Shown piece after piece: positions 1 through 10,560 of a stretch of 64,000 nucleotides of DNA. This DNA is from Marsupella aquatica. Its lineage: Eukaryota > Marchantiophyta. The stretch is taken from the NCBI GenBank assembly GCA_973895155.1, contig OZ316891.1, forward strand, positions 8,866,001 through 8,930,000. Direction: 5' to 3'. The translations under genes were made by a program, and so were the position numbers. The notes beneath the pieces were generated by a model, which was not told where the DNA came from, did no database searches, and was given only the letters and a program-made list of their open reading frames with translations. How positions within the stretch are numbered: the first letter of the stretch is position 1; the number at the start of each line of letters is the position of its first letter.

Positions 1-382
1 AATAAAATCGTACACAAAAACGATCAGAGCATTTTCGCACAATTGTAGGTGACGGTCCCACAGTGCGGCACCCATAACACATGGCCTGGTCCTGGTTACA
101 ATTTGGGCAAAACCATGGCTTCCCTCCATGATGGAGGGGAAGGACTACACAGGGGCAAGAGTCATTAGGGGCTTCATCTCCAACCACATAATGAAATTGC
201 CTGTGACATGGCCCATCACAAATTACCAACTTCCCACCATGCTCACAAATTGCACAAACATGAGGGCTAGTTTGTAGAATCTCTTGCTCAGAGAACAACG
301 GAATACGCAATACCTCTTCCAAAGAGGCTCCTCTGTCAGAGGACTGTGTTGCTTTCTTTATGTTTGAAGTCCTTGTCGGCAT
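1..382 (-). CDS. EDM2-like PHD-finger protein, N-terminal part (runs off left edge)
   Basis: Seen: the frame opens with ATG at 382 (minus) and stays open for 127 codons to the window edge. After about 40 residues it encodes a Cys/His cluster: CAICEHGG, then CDGPCHRQFH, then WFCPNCNQDQAMCYGCRT, then KCSDRFC. Known: this spacing (C-x2-C, CDGPC-x-R-x-FH, C-x2-C, C-x2-C-G) is that of the atypical PHD pair of plant EDM2 and related chromatin readers, which bind modified histone H3. Inferred: a nuclear chromatin protein, or a PHD module carried by a mobile element, because a degenerate homologue lies beside transposase remains at 24 kb. The 3' part is outside the window, so total length and other domains are unknown. 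The start is the first ATG in an open frame with A at -3. Confidence 0.7.
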   Translation of the reverse strand, partial: MPTRTSNIKKATQSSDRGASLEEVLRIPLFSEQEILQTSPHVCAICEHGGKLVICDGPCHRQFHYVVGDEAPNDSCPCVVLPLHHGGKPWFCPNCNQDQAMCYGCRTVGPSPTIVRKCSDRFCVRFY

Positions 383-687
383 GGTTCAACTGCAATCATC
401 ACAAAGCACATCACATATGAGGGGGACATGATGATAGTGAGCAATCCATAGACAAAGATAAGGTTAATCATAGCACCTGCTCCAATGATCTGCAAACCTC
501 CCTCCCAGATGAAGTCAACTACACAGTGCAACCTGAACACCCACCAACCAAGACATACATAAATACAATGCCAGCTTGCAAAACTTTGCCACATAATGGG
601 AATGAAAAATATTCTCATATATCATGGATGGTACAATTGCAGCCTTGCAAACAAAGGCCTAGTCATATATGAACAACGCATCCATGT

Positions 688-813
688 ACTATCAGGGACT
701 ACAATGTCAAGCATCCATGGGTTGTAACCTTAGCTTGATCTGGAATACTATCTGGGGCTACAATATCAAGCTCAGTTGAATGTGGAATACTATCAGGGAC
801 TACAATGTCAAGC
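688..813. repeat. Three copies of a 25-bp repeat
   Basis: A 25-bp word (core ACTATCAGGGACTACAATGT) occurs at 688-712, 747-771 and 789-813 with one to four differences. On the minus strand it encodes the repeated DIVxPD peptide at the end of the Cys-rich ORF. Confidence 0.75.
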
Positions 814-1097
814 GTGTCCGGGATGACAATCTTGCGTAAAAGACACTCATTTTGAGGCCAAATGGTTGGCCTTATACAAGAGCACTTCCAACGACGTGTG
901 ACAACTTTGCCATGCTTTCCCATGTATGTCCTAGTAACAAGCCTTCCACGCATTTTCAAGCAGAAGCAATGGAACCATTCAAAATTCCCATCACCAACCC
1001 TGCACTTGACACAAGGTTCACACCAACAGCATTCATCTGGATGCTGCAGAAGGAGCTTCTCATAATTCGCTTCTAATGTAATGCCCAATATAGCCAT
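699..1097 (-). CDS. Cys-rich hypothetical protein, 132 aa
   Basis: I do not recognise this gene. Seen: an ATG-initiated 132-codon frame with a Cys-rich core (ECCWCEPCVKC, then FHCFC, then WKCSC, near residues 22-75) that could bind zinc. The tail is two imperfect copies of a LDIVxPDSIP peptide. It lies on the same strand and just upstream of the PHD gene that starts at 382, so it could be an upstream exon or a small separate gene; no splice path is obvious. Opposite-strand frames here look like shadows. Confidence 0.4.
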   Translation of the reverse strand: MAILGITLEANYEKLLLQHPDECCWCEPCVKCRVGDGNFEWFHCFCLKMRGRLVTRTYMGKHGKVVTRRWKCSCIRPTIWPQNECLLRKIVIPDTLDIVVPDSIPHSTELDIVAPDSIPDQAKVTTHGCLTL

Positions 1098-2299
1098 GGC
1101 ACTATTTTTTTATACTCGGTGAATGGCCAGACGATTAGACGTGCAATGACAGGCAACTTACAATTCACTAGGTACACTATGTGTTCTAGCAAACTGCTTC
1201 ACCGCAAGTGTTGGTGCTCACTGCTGCAAGCGCTGATGACAACCTCTACAATTCCTTTTGCAACCTGTGAACAAAATTGAAACCACCATTCAATTTCTAA
1301 GTTTCAAAAACTTCCCATTACATGAAGACAACCAATTGGCCATGCATGTTACTACAGCAATAAAATAATAACCCAATCGCTCAACAGACCTGAATAGCTA
1401 ACCTGAATAGGATCAAGTTCAGAATCCAGAATGGTAATGCCCTTGCCCAGAAGCTTGAGAAACAAAAGAGAATTTAAAATCAAGCACGAGCGTCATCCAC
1501 GTCTTGACCAGGCCCGCCACCCAGTATGGCTGGAGGCTGTGGTCCCCCCTGGCTGAGTAAACACTTAAAGAAGTCTTCTCTTCTAGATGACTTAAAGAAA
1601 ATTGCAGGAACCAGCCAACGGGACACCAAGGCATGTAATAGAGAACCAGATTTGTGCGGGTGTGTGGGGGACGACAGAAGTCAAGTTACAAGATTTTTTT
1701 CCTGGGGTCCAGCCCACGGATGGAGATCATGTAAGGTGGTCAATCATGGCAAGTGCAATCATTGGAGACCTGTACTCGCGGTTACTCTAACGATGCATCC
1801 AAAAAACATGTGCGTCAAGTCGTCGATGCGGACACAGAAGGAGAGATGAGTATGGACAACGTCGAGACAAATGACGACAATACTGAGCTAGTATTCGGCT
1901 GGGAAGTTGGAGCTGGATCTCAGCAGTGGCTCCAAACCTTATCTGCGAGGGCATGGCGAGCTCTGGAGGACAAAATACTCAAAGAGCTTATCGCCATTCA
2001 CGGAGCTCAGAACAGGAATTTTATAGCTGAAAAGCTAAACGGGCAGATCAGGTGCTTCTCGTCTATGACCGCTACCAGATCGACTCTAGGTGTGCCATGC
2101 GTGATAGATTTGGGCGTCAAATAGTAGCAAGCAAGCAAGTACGATCGTCAAAGTAGGCAGCGCCTACCTCCCGATTGAGCAACGCAGCAATGCAGCTCCA
2201 ATCCTGGCACTCCGGTTTGAGATATTGCAACACTCCCTGCAGTAGCCACCTCCCGTTTCAGCAAGCTAGCAGCTCCCGTTTTAGAAAGCAGCAATGCAA
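1098..2299. other. No convincing gene
   Basis: AT-poor to neutral sequence with short overlapping ORFs on both strands. The best is a 123-codon plus frame at 1753-2124, acidic in the middle (residues 26-45) and without a motif I recognise. It could be the tail of a decayed gene. I see no RNA gene, and no repeat apart from the start of the minisatellite cluster. Confidence 0.4.
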
Positions 2300-3195
2300 C
2301 ACTCTCGACACCCACCTCCCGGAGCGCAACACTCTTGCTCGATCCTTCACTCCCGGGTTCACTTCAAGCAGCAGCGCAGCTGCAAAGTCTCGCTCTCCCC
2401 TTCACTCCCGGGTTCACTTCAAGCAGCAGCGCAGCTGCAAAGTCTCGCTCTCCCATTCACTCTAATCAGCACACGCAACTGAGAAGTCTCGCTCTCCCCT
2501 TCACTCTAATCAGCGCACGCAACTGAGAAGTCTCGCTCTCCCCTTCACTCTAAGCAGCAGCGCAGCTGAGATGTCTCGCTCTCCCCTTCACTCTAAACAG
2601 CAGCGCAGCCAGGAACTCTTGGTCGATCCTTCACTTCAAGCTGCAACGGCAGCAGCACAGCCGAGAGTGCAACACTCTCGCTCTCCCCTTCACTCCAAGT
2701 AGCAGCGCTTCACTCGATCCTTCGCTCGATCCTTCGCCAAGAACTCTCGCTCTCCCCTTCACTCTCGCTCTCCCCTTCACTCCTTCGCTCGATCCTTCGC
2801 CGAGAACTCTTGCTTGATCTTTCACTCCAGCCGCAGCAGCAACGCAGCTCGATCCTTCTCCGAGAAATCTTGCTTGATCCTTCACTCCAGCCGCAGCAGC
2901 AACGCAGCTCGATCCTTCACTCCAGCCGCAGCTCGATCCTTCACTCCAGCCGCAGCTCGATCCTTCACTCCAGCCGCAGCTCGATCCTTCACTCCAGCCG
3001 CAGCAGCAACGCAGCTCGATCCTTCACTCCAGCCGCAGCAGCAGTGCAGTCGAGAGCACAACAGGAGTCGATCCTTCACTCCAGCAACAGTGTAGTCGAG
3101 AGCACACTCTCGCTCGATCCGACCTTCACTCCAAGTGCAGTCGAGAGCACACTCTCGCTCGATCCGACCTTCACTCCAAGCAGGAGCACAACTGG
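2300..3195. repeat. Minisatellite cluster, CTCGCTCTCCCCTTCACTC / CAGCCGCAGCTCGATCC type
   Basis: Tandem words share the core 'TCGCTC(T)CCCTTCACTC'. About 57-bp units with CCCGGGTTCACTTCAAGCAG occur near 2335-2455, about 45-bp units with AATCAGCACACGCAACTGAG near 2460-2560, 24-bp units CTCGATCCTTCACTCCAGCC near 2830-3050, and a 43-bp unit twice at 3095-3180. Ser/Gln/Arg-rich ORFs on both strands are by-products of the repeat. Confidence 0.85.
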
Positions 3196-3718
3196 TTTAG
3201 ACCCCGTTTAGACCATTTGCTGCAAGGTACAAACAAAAGAGACTCTGTTGAGGCAAAGAGCGGGTGGGGCCAAAGGGATAGTGGAGGGAAACGACACGGG
3301 AGGAGACTGACAAGGGCCAATTGAGGTAAACGAGACACGTTAAACAGAAAAATTTCAAACTTAATCCCGGTCAAACCCTAAACGTGAGTCCCCATAAAAC
3401 CAGATCATTCTCAAATTCTTGCCATGTTAACATATTAGAAAAATTAGGAAAATATATTGGGAATGTTATGTGTGCCATGTGTACCAATGACATAGTGACA
3501 CGTGTACTTTACATAGTCCGACACAAAGACCCCCTAACTTCTTTGTATGCCTTCCATCTACAAAGTCAAAAATATTAATATCCCTATTATTCTTACAAGT
3601 TGTCCAACATATAAAGTTGGCCCTATTGTTCTTACACAAATCTTCTTAAGTCTTCCGAGAAACCCAATTAACGGACCCTATACTTCGTCGCACATGATAT
3701 GAGATTTTCGCGGAGTGA
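3196..3718. other. Intergenic, degenerate end of the CTCGGGGG MITE family
   Basis: No gene seen. The last about 100 bp (CTTAAGTCTTCC near 3650, CCCTATACTTCGTCGCACAT, then GTGAGACCCCCGAG at about 3713-3730) match the right half of the intact MITE at 25,332-25,611. No left end or target duplication is recognisable. Confidence 0.55.
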
Positions 3719-4681
3719 GACCCCCGAGACAATTCCCTTGAGTCATCACCAAGGCAGGGGTTTGAAGATGTTGATACAGCTTTGAGGTCAAACCCAAACC
3801 TAGTAGCAGTGATTACGTCCTCTACTCAGACTCCCAGGAATGCTACTATCAAGAAGAAGTATCCCAAGCTTCCCCAGGCTCAAGTACAGAAGTATGTAGA
3901 CATCTGTAAGGTTATGCATGCCAACATGCCACCAGTTGGAGAATTCCGGAGATACTATTACTTAAAGAAAACTGAGGCGAGCTACATTTTTGACCTAAAG
4001 TATCATGGGACTTCTCGATTGGAAATGGCCCAATTTGATGAGCACTGGACTGACTCTGTCTACTTCCGACCTATTCTGGCAATGATGTTGCTGCAAGGTG
4101 ATGTAGAAGTGGAGGATCCTGACCTACTCCTGGCCTACTTTGGGAATTTTGCAGCTTATGTTTTGGACTTTGTGCTTACTTTTCTCATGCAGAGTAAGAA
4201 ATCAACTTCTTGGCAGAACAACTACATCCCTAAGGAACCTAAGGTTATGCTGGTTTCAACCAGCACATTGGCTGATAAGCAGAGAATCTGGGATAATGTC
4301 ACCACTCACACTCTGGCCAAGTTCAACAGGTACTTTAAGGATGTTTGCTGGAGACTTTGACCTTTCTACTCGAAGAAGATGAGAACTAAGGATTTCATGG
4401 CCTATTATCCCCAGGTTCATGCTGCTACCTGCAATCACTATGATGTGATTGGAATTTATAGGGAGGCACTCCGAATAGACTCTTGTTATTTGATGAGGAG
4501 AATGCCTGTGATGTATCCAGATAGGCAACTGAGATGTTGCCCTATTCTCGAGGTTCACCATGACAGGTTGAGCTCATGGAGGTTGTCCAATCAGGCACTG
4601 TTGCTTTCGTGGAGCTTCTCGAAATCAACGACATTCGACACCGAGACTAAGGCAGAAGTCCTAAGTGTTTTTAGTTAGTTT
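3719..4681 (+). pseudogene. Unrecognised coding remnant, about 320 codons with one internal TGA
   Basis: Seen: one frame runs from just after a TGA at about 3717 to TAG at about 4676, interrupted only by TGA at 4358-4360. Composition is protein-like throughout (for example KKKYPKLPQAQVQKYVDICK, then LLLAYFGNFAAYVLDFVLTF, then KDFMAYYPQVHAATCNHYDV). There is no early ATG, so the left part is truncated or an exon begins here. I cannot assign a family: it lacks reverse transcriptase, protease, integrase or zinc-knuckle motifs. Captured host gene, transposon accessory gene and endogenous viral structural protein are all possible; none is supported by a motif I can name. Confidence 0.5.
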
Positions 4682-6160
4682 AGAGTAGTGCATCTTGTCC
4701 GATTCTTTTAGAAATATGTTCTAGAGCCTTAAAAGCTGTCATACTTCTTTAGTATATAGTCTGTACCTAGGAAAGTCTGTTGGCAGAATCTCAGAGTTTT
4801 CTGACTTATATTTAGGGAGTTAAAAATAGTTGAATTCGCTAAGTCTTCAAGTATACCGCATTATGTTTTTACTAGTTTACGAATTACTAGTTTAGTAATT
4901 ACGAGTTCCGATAGACAGACAATTACGAGTTTACTAGTTCACAACTTTTACTAGTTTACAAGTTTAGACTTAGCCAGTTTTCTGGCTTTTCACTTACTGA
5001 ATCGTCATTTTAACTTTTTGAGGAGTATGAAGAGGCATGTCTCTTCGACCCTATGACCTTTCACTCTATAGATTTTTACTATAAGACCCCTCCACCACTA
5101 GTGTAGGTGATGGTTAAGTTTGCCTTTTCCTTGTGTTAAACTAGTTGATCATGAATCTATGAGTTCAAGATCAGGTTTAACCTTTGGAAAGACTTACCTC
5201 CTTCTTGTGTTTTTACCCCTGATTTTAAACACAGGAAGTAAAATTCCTTTTGTGCAAATCTTTGGATGTTGTGATGATAGATTCCTTTTTAGTGATTCAT
5301 TGCAATCTCCTGAGTTCTTAGAGTTAACTCATTGAGTTTAAGCCTTATTGAAATCGATGGATTTTCTTTCATGATACTTAGTACCATCTAAATGTTGAAG
5401 TAGCTACCTTTTAGATTTTATCTGAGTACCACTTAGAAAGAAAGGATAAGACATGTTGATGGCATTTTAAAAGTACTCTAGTAAGCAGTGTAGATCTGAA
5501 AAGCAAACGTGGATTTGAATCCTTAAGTCTTTTCATAAATTTGACTTATGTCTAAGGAGCAACCTTGGTCAATTCCAGACTCCCTTAGCATACTTTAAGA
5601 TATTTTCCTTTGTATTTTGTTAATCATTCCCTTCTCATTAATTTATAGTTATACAATGCTGAGTTACCATTAAAAACTACTCACCGCTGTGGAGCGATCT
5701 TTAAAATACCTTAGTAAAGTAATCAAACTTGATTACTATGTGTGGAAAACATTTTAAGTCTATTATTGTTGTTTAAATCTATCAAACCAATCCCATCTTG
5801 TTCTTTACGGGAACGAATACCGAGTTTGAAGAGCATTAAGTGTGTTTTTGGTTCTTCATAGAAAACTACAACTTCATCTAGCTAGTACTTTTATATAACA
5901 AATTGCCAAAAAACAAGAGGCATCCAACCAGGAGACACAAGTTCAAATTCAAGTACTTAGTTGATTGCAATCATTTAAGTGTTGCAAATTTCTCAAGGGT
6001 ATTCTTTGAACCGTGGTAGTTAGCAGAACTGGCTATTGATAATAAAAAGTACAGTCTCCCAGCTTGAGGGCTGCCAAAGCTCAGGGACTCACTCCAAGGG
6101 AGGTATCCCATACCATGTGCAAAGTTTTAAAGTAATAAACACCCTAAAACTCAAATATAT
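4682..6160. other. AT-rich intergenic DNA
   Basis: No gene seen. At 4868-4970 a short word (TTTACTAGTTTACGAATTAC and variants such as TTTACTAGTTCAC) recurs several times. The rest is low-coding AT-rich sequence. Confidence 0.5.
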
Positions 6161-6319
6161 TTACGGACCCCTATGAGGGGTCCATTCTAAATTCCCTGGC
6201 ACAAGGATGCATCACATCAACGAGGATGGTGACAAACAGGACAAAGCAGGTTTTCTGAAAAAAAAAACTTGTCATGTTTGTGTCCATATTCATGTAAATT
6301 ATGGGGTGCCATGCTGTAA
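6161..6319 (+). mobile_element. MITE, TTACGG family, copy A (159 bp)
   Basis: Begins TTACGGACCCC and ends GGGGTGCCATGCTGTAA. It shares its ends and internal words (AATTCCCTGGC, TCATGTTTGTG) with 31,221-31,384 and, inverted, with 13,343-13,505. No target duplication is clear. Confidence 0.6.
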
Positions 6320-6545
6320 GTATTGAACTTAAAAAGACTAGGAAAAAAACCAGAATACAAAGGAAAAGATGTAAGTCATTTAATAAAATAAAGCTACCAT
6401 TCTAATGTTTGTCAATGAGATATCATTTGACATCAAAATAATGCTTGTATTTTATAATTGTTGCAAGCTTATAAAAACCAATCCATAGAAATGTACATAG
6501 TAAGAACCCCTCTCGCTCCACATGCTTTCAAGATAAAAATTTAGA

Positions 6546-6673
6546 GCCCAGAGAGGCATTGATGACTTTGTGGTAGCTCATTTGAGTAAAGATTGATAGG
6601 TCTTGGGTTCAACTATTGTGGCTGACTCTTCCTTTTATGTGGGGTTTCACAAATTCCCTTAAATAAAAAGGTC
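6546..6673 (+). mobile_element. tRNA-derived SINE, family 1, full copy (128 bp)
   Basis: Starts GCCCAGAGAGGCATTGATGA, has a B-box-like GGGTTCAACTATTG near 6610, a 3' body ATGTGGGGTTTCACAAATTC and an A-rich end. A direct repeat AAAATTTAGA flanks it at 6536-6545 and 6674-6683, a target-site duplication typical of LINE-driven insertion. The head and body match the minus-strand SINE at 30,199-30,304, whose 14-bp duplication independently supports the family. Non-coding; transcription would be by RNA polymerase III. Confidence 0.75.
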
Positions 6674-6679
6674 AAAATT

Positions 6680-7125
6680 TAGAAATTCATGATCTCTTTA
6701 GTATAATTGTCTTGATAAACTCTCTCAATGTCATGCTCATTAGAAAGCTAGAGGAAAATTAGAAACTCATCATCTCTTTAGTACTTGACAAAATCTATCA
6801 ATGTTAGGTTCATTGGAAAGCTAAGGAAATTTGGACACTCACCCGGGATACTCATGATCTCTCTAATTCTTGACGAATACTCCCAATGTCACACATTAGA
6901 AAGCTAGAGAGATTAAAAATCTCATGCTCTTTAGTACTGTGACAAAATCTGACATGAAATTTGTCAGTTAGACATAATGTTGGAAAGCCAAAAGAATTCA
7001 TTGATGAACTCATGATCAAAATTTTTTATTGTCACACTCATTGGAAAGGCAGAGAAATTCAAAAACTCATTTGGAACAAAATTTGTCAATCTGAGGCTAA
7101 TTGGAACCTTTTCTCGATTAAGAGA
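6680..7125. repeat. Degenerate tandem repeat, about 75-85 bp units
   Basis: About six units share AAACTCATGATCTCTTTAGT, then a GACAAAATCTRTCAATGT-like stretch, then TTCATTGGAAAGCTARAGA (approximate starts 6682, 6762, 6835, 6918, 7002, 7064). Related units lie inverted at 31,560-31,930. Apparent ORFs over this block are not credible genes. Confidence 0.65.
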
Positions 7126-7316
7126 TGTCACAATCTTGTCACCGTCATAAACTTAACTGATGGCAAATTGATTTTTTTGATTATGTCGTCATCGTTTGTT
7201 CGCAATGCTTGCTTCCCGACTTGAATTGTTTGCGTCCCTCCAAGCTTCAACTGAAGCTCACTCTGAACACAAGTTGACGCCAAATGCAACTTTGGAGGTC
7301 CCACATTCTCCGCCAA

Positions 7317-10032
7317 TCATTCTTTGAACCCTTCTATCATAGCCATACCGTTTGACATCTGAAGTAAGTTACAACGTGAGAATCCAGCAGCTCCCAGAAT
7401 TGCTTGGTACTCCTCCCTGCTTCTCTCCCGGGCACCCTTCAAATACGTCAGCATTATCAGGTCCATACACTCAACATATTTACCCCGAATGTTGTTGTCA
7501 TCCTTGTCCCTGAGAAACTCGGCAACGATTATCTTCCCGTTCTTTGCCGGCAGTGCTTTCCAGCAATTCTTCAGGATTTGGATGGCTTCTTCATCTCTGT
7601 AGTTGTGTAGAATCCACTGCATTCGAGTCCCAAGGCGATGAGTAATGAGAGCGATTGTCAAACAGTCAGTGTCAGTGTTCTTATTCACTTAAGGTTAAAG
7701 ATCGACGCTGGCAAGAAAGAGAGAATTTAATAGGGTGGAGGCACGATCAATGTATGAAGAGACACTATTGCATAATTTATTTTGGTTTCTTGCACACGTA
7801 CGATCGTAAAATCGCCGTATCGCCCCAAATATATTAGCTCCGAACGAAACAACACGACAATGAGCCCAAGTTTTAGACACCATTCAATGAGTACTCAGAA
7901 AACGTTAATTAACGTCCATGCACCCTTTTTCTCTTAAATGTGATTCGCACCAAATCGGTCGAAAGTATTCAGAAGGTGGGAGCGACGTACGAACCTTAAG
8001 AAACATTGCGTCTCCTGATGGCACACTGTCGAAGAAACTGCCTCCGACATGTTGCACACCTGAGGCACAGAAATTTTGGAGATAAAGTCACCGAATCTGT
8101 AAATAGTACCACTCAGAAGTACCTCTCTACATTTAAATTGGATGTGCCTGTACATGGAAGATGACAAAGAAGATCATATCAGGGATTGAAACTAAACTTT
8201 CAAACTTACTGTAGATAACTTCAGAGGATGGCACAAAATTTAAGAGCTTGAAAATGAAGATTGGAGAAGGGGATCGGTGAGGACCGCGCACCATTTGCAG
8301 GAGCTGTGGCAATAACATATGGCAGGTCGAAATTGATCCCTTGGATATGTGGGTTGTGAGCAACAACCTGAGATACAAAGCATCCCGTAGATCCGCCCAC
8401 GTCGACCAGAGTATTCACACCGTCGAGCACACCCGAATGCAGCAAACTATCCAACGCTCCTTGCAAGACCACATTGCTGTTGGCTGCCATCGCCTTTTGA
8501 AACGTTACCCGAAACTCGGGGTTGTCAAACTCATACACAGGCACTCCGAACGCGTTCGTGAAGGCATTGGTAGTCTCATCTAGAACGGCTTCCGGCAAGC
8601 AAAGCTCAGTAGGTGGAGCAACTGAGCTATTGACCAAATCTGCACAAAATGTCGGGCGGGGAAGTAGGTCCATATTAGAGTTTACCAAAAGTTTACCGAA
8701 CACTGGTACGAGAGTTTAATTCCCGTTTGTTTTCGTTAGCTCCGTACGATTATATTGAAGAACTCTAGATCGAGCAACGTACTGTGAATCGCTTAATTGC
8801 ATATCCCTCCGAGCAATTAGCATACATGCTGTGGTACAAACATGATGGATCTGAACACAAATCAAGGTTGCAATGGACCTCAATTTTTCTATCAAAACTT
8901 GTCGCGAATTAAATTGAGATTTGACACTCCAGTACGTAGTTAGAGCAATTTGCTCGTAGCTAGCTAGGAAAGGAACTTTGCACAGGTCACAACTAGCTTT
9001 AGATCATATGCACTTGAATGGACGGCCGGTGGCCATGGCCATGATGCATGACAGCCGGGCATTTGAGATCTTTAGACGATGGTGTGTCTTGTTCACTGGC
9101 TGGCAGTAGTACACAATCATACTGACTAGAGTATGAACGTTACTATTAACTAGCATCGAGGCTGAGATGGGCTCCCCAACAGTTCTTGGACCAATCTTTT
9201 GCGACCATAAATGAAAATCCGTACGTCGCACACAAGAAGGCCATCGAGATTGCTACTGACTGTCTAGCAAGGAATTTCCCACATGCACAGCTGACAAATG
9301 ATTTTAGAATAAAATCTTACTTCAAAATTCTGCACAGGCTGTTCGACGGGGTGATCCTCGTGTGTCGTGGCTTGCCACCTACTAATGCCCTTATGCATCC
9401 GCATTTGTAGCCAGGATCAATGATAAAACACAGAACTAATCGATGAGGTGTGAAGGCGATTACTTACCTGAAAAGGGCGCGACGCTCATCGGATTTCCTC
9501 TAACGAACCACTGGGAGACTTCCGTAAGGCCATACACAGGTTGCTCATCGCCGTCCAGAGATTCACTAAAGACTCCTTCTCTCACTAAGGGCCTGAGGAG
9601 GCGTTGCAAATTCTGAACCACTATAGGTCCTGCAGGAGTGGATTTGGTTGGCAGTTGCCGTAGAATTTCCTCAGCCGACATGGGCATTCTCCCTTCTGCA
9701 CTAGCGAGGATATCTGGGATACCTAACTTAAGTACAGTCTGGAGCGCCATGGAAACGAGTCTTGTGAAGATCAGATTCTGTGCCACGAGGTGACTGGAAT
9801 CGATTTGTGCAGTTCTTGCATCATTGATGCTGCTCATCGTGGCCATGGTTGCAAGTTTGTGCACAGATTTGCGCCTGGACCTCGCCCAGACCACCGAGTA
9901 GGGTTGAAGTGGCCCCATACGGCAACGACCATAGCTCGGCAACCACAAGCCGGATGTGCGAGCTTGCGACGGGGTTATGAACGGGCGGCCAAGTCCTAGA
10001 AGGTGCCGATGAGGGAAGGAAATGCACGACAT
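7317..10032 (-). CDS. Class I (COMT-type) SAM-dependent O-methyltransferase 1, four exons, plastid-transit-like N-terminus
   Basis: Transfers a methyl group from S-adenosylmethionine to a phenolic hydroxyl; the substrate cannot be read from sequence. Exons on the minus strand: 10032-9468, 8639-8292, 8059-7995, 7616-7317, all with GT/AG introns and consistent phases, giving 425 aa. The SAM motif LVDVGGSTG is at residues 266-274. The catalytic His (WILHNY, H330) and two Glu (VAE E359, RERS E390) match alfalfa COMT H269, E297 and E329, and GAAGF lies near the C-terminus. Residues 1-62 lack Asp and Glu and are rich in Arg, Ser and Pro, unlike cytosolic COMT. A second Met pair (residue 63, MATMSS) would give a cytosolic form of the usual about 363 aa. 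It is one of three intact tandem copies plus a fragment; intron 1 is long (about 830 bp). Confidence 0.92.
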
Positions 10033-10560
10033 TTGTCCAGGACGAAAATCGATGCCAATACTGTCGGACTCCCACTATCAAAGTTGCAAGCCCCACCAGA
10101 TTTATCAAGATCTACCCTGCCTCAGGTGCATAAAAGGGAAACTAAGACAGTACGTTCTCGGATTCTCCACTTAGCTCTCGACCATCCAATTGAAATCTAT
10201 TCAAGTTGGTGGATGTATCCGGTCTCATACAACGAGCCTACGACAGAAGTGAACGAAGAGTAACTGAGATTGAATTGAATGGTTTCTTCGGGATCAATTG
10301 GAATAGCTAGAGAATATTATACTGAAGCATAACTTATTGTGTGCGACACTGATTGTTGTCATCTGATGTAATTGACTCTAGTCCTACTGCTACCGAATTT
10401 TCTGTCGAGAAAAAGTGAAGAAAAGAGTGACGTCGGATTAAGAAAAGTGAGGTTCATAAGTGTACACATGGACTTCTGAGTTAGATCAACTTCCTGAATC
10501 TTGAAATAGCCTCATGAGTTTAATCTTGAAATAGCCAAACTTTTGATAATATATAAAAAG
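10033..10560. promoter_or_regulatory. 5' flank of OMT1, conserved among the tandem copies
   Basis: The flank upstream of the OMT1 ATG is homologous to the flanks at 16,907-17,340, 33,913-34,560 and 39,907-40,560. Shared words include GGGATCAATTGGAA and GTCGAGAA followed by a GTGGATATTTGGTGC-like stretch. The duplicated unit therefore included the promoter. No clear TATA box could be fixed. Confidence 0.55.

Noticed and set aside
2175-3211. Several long ORFs on both strands
   Set aside because: They are translations of the minisatellite; composition is repetitive Ser/Gln/Arg and all frames stay open because of the repeat unit.
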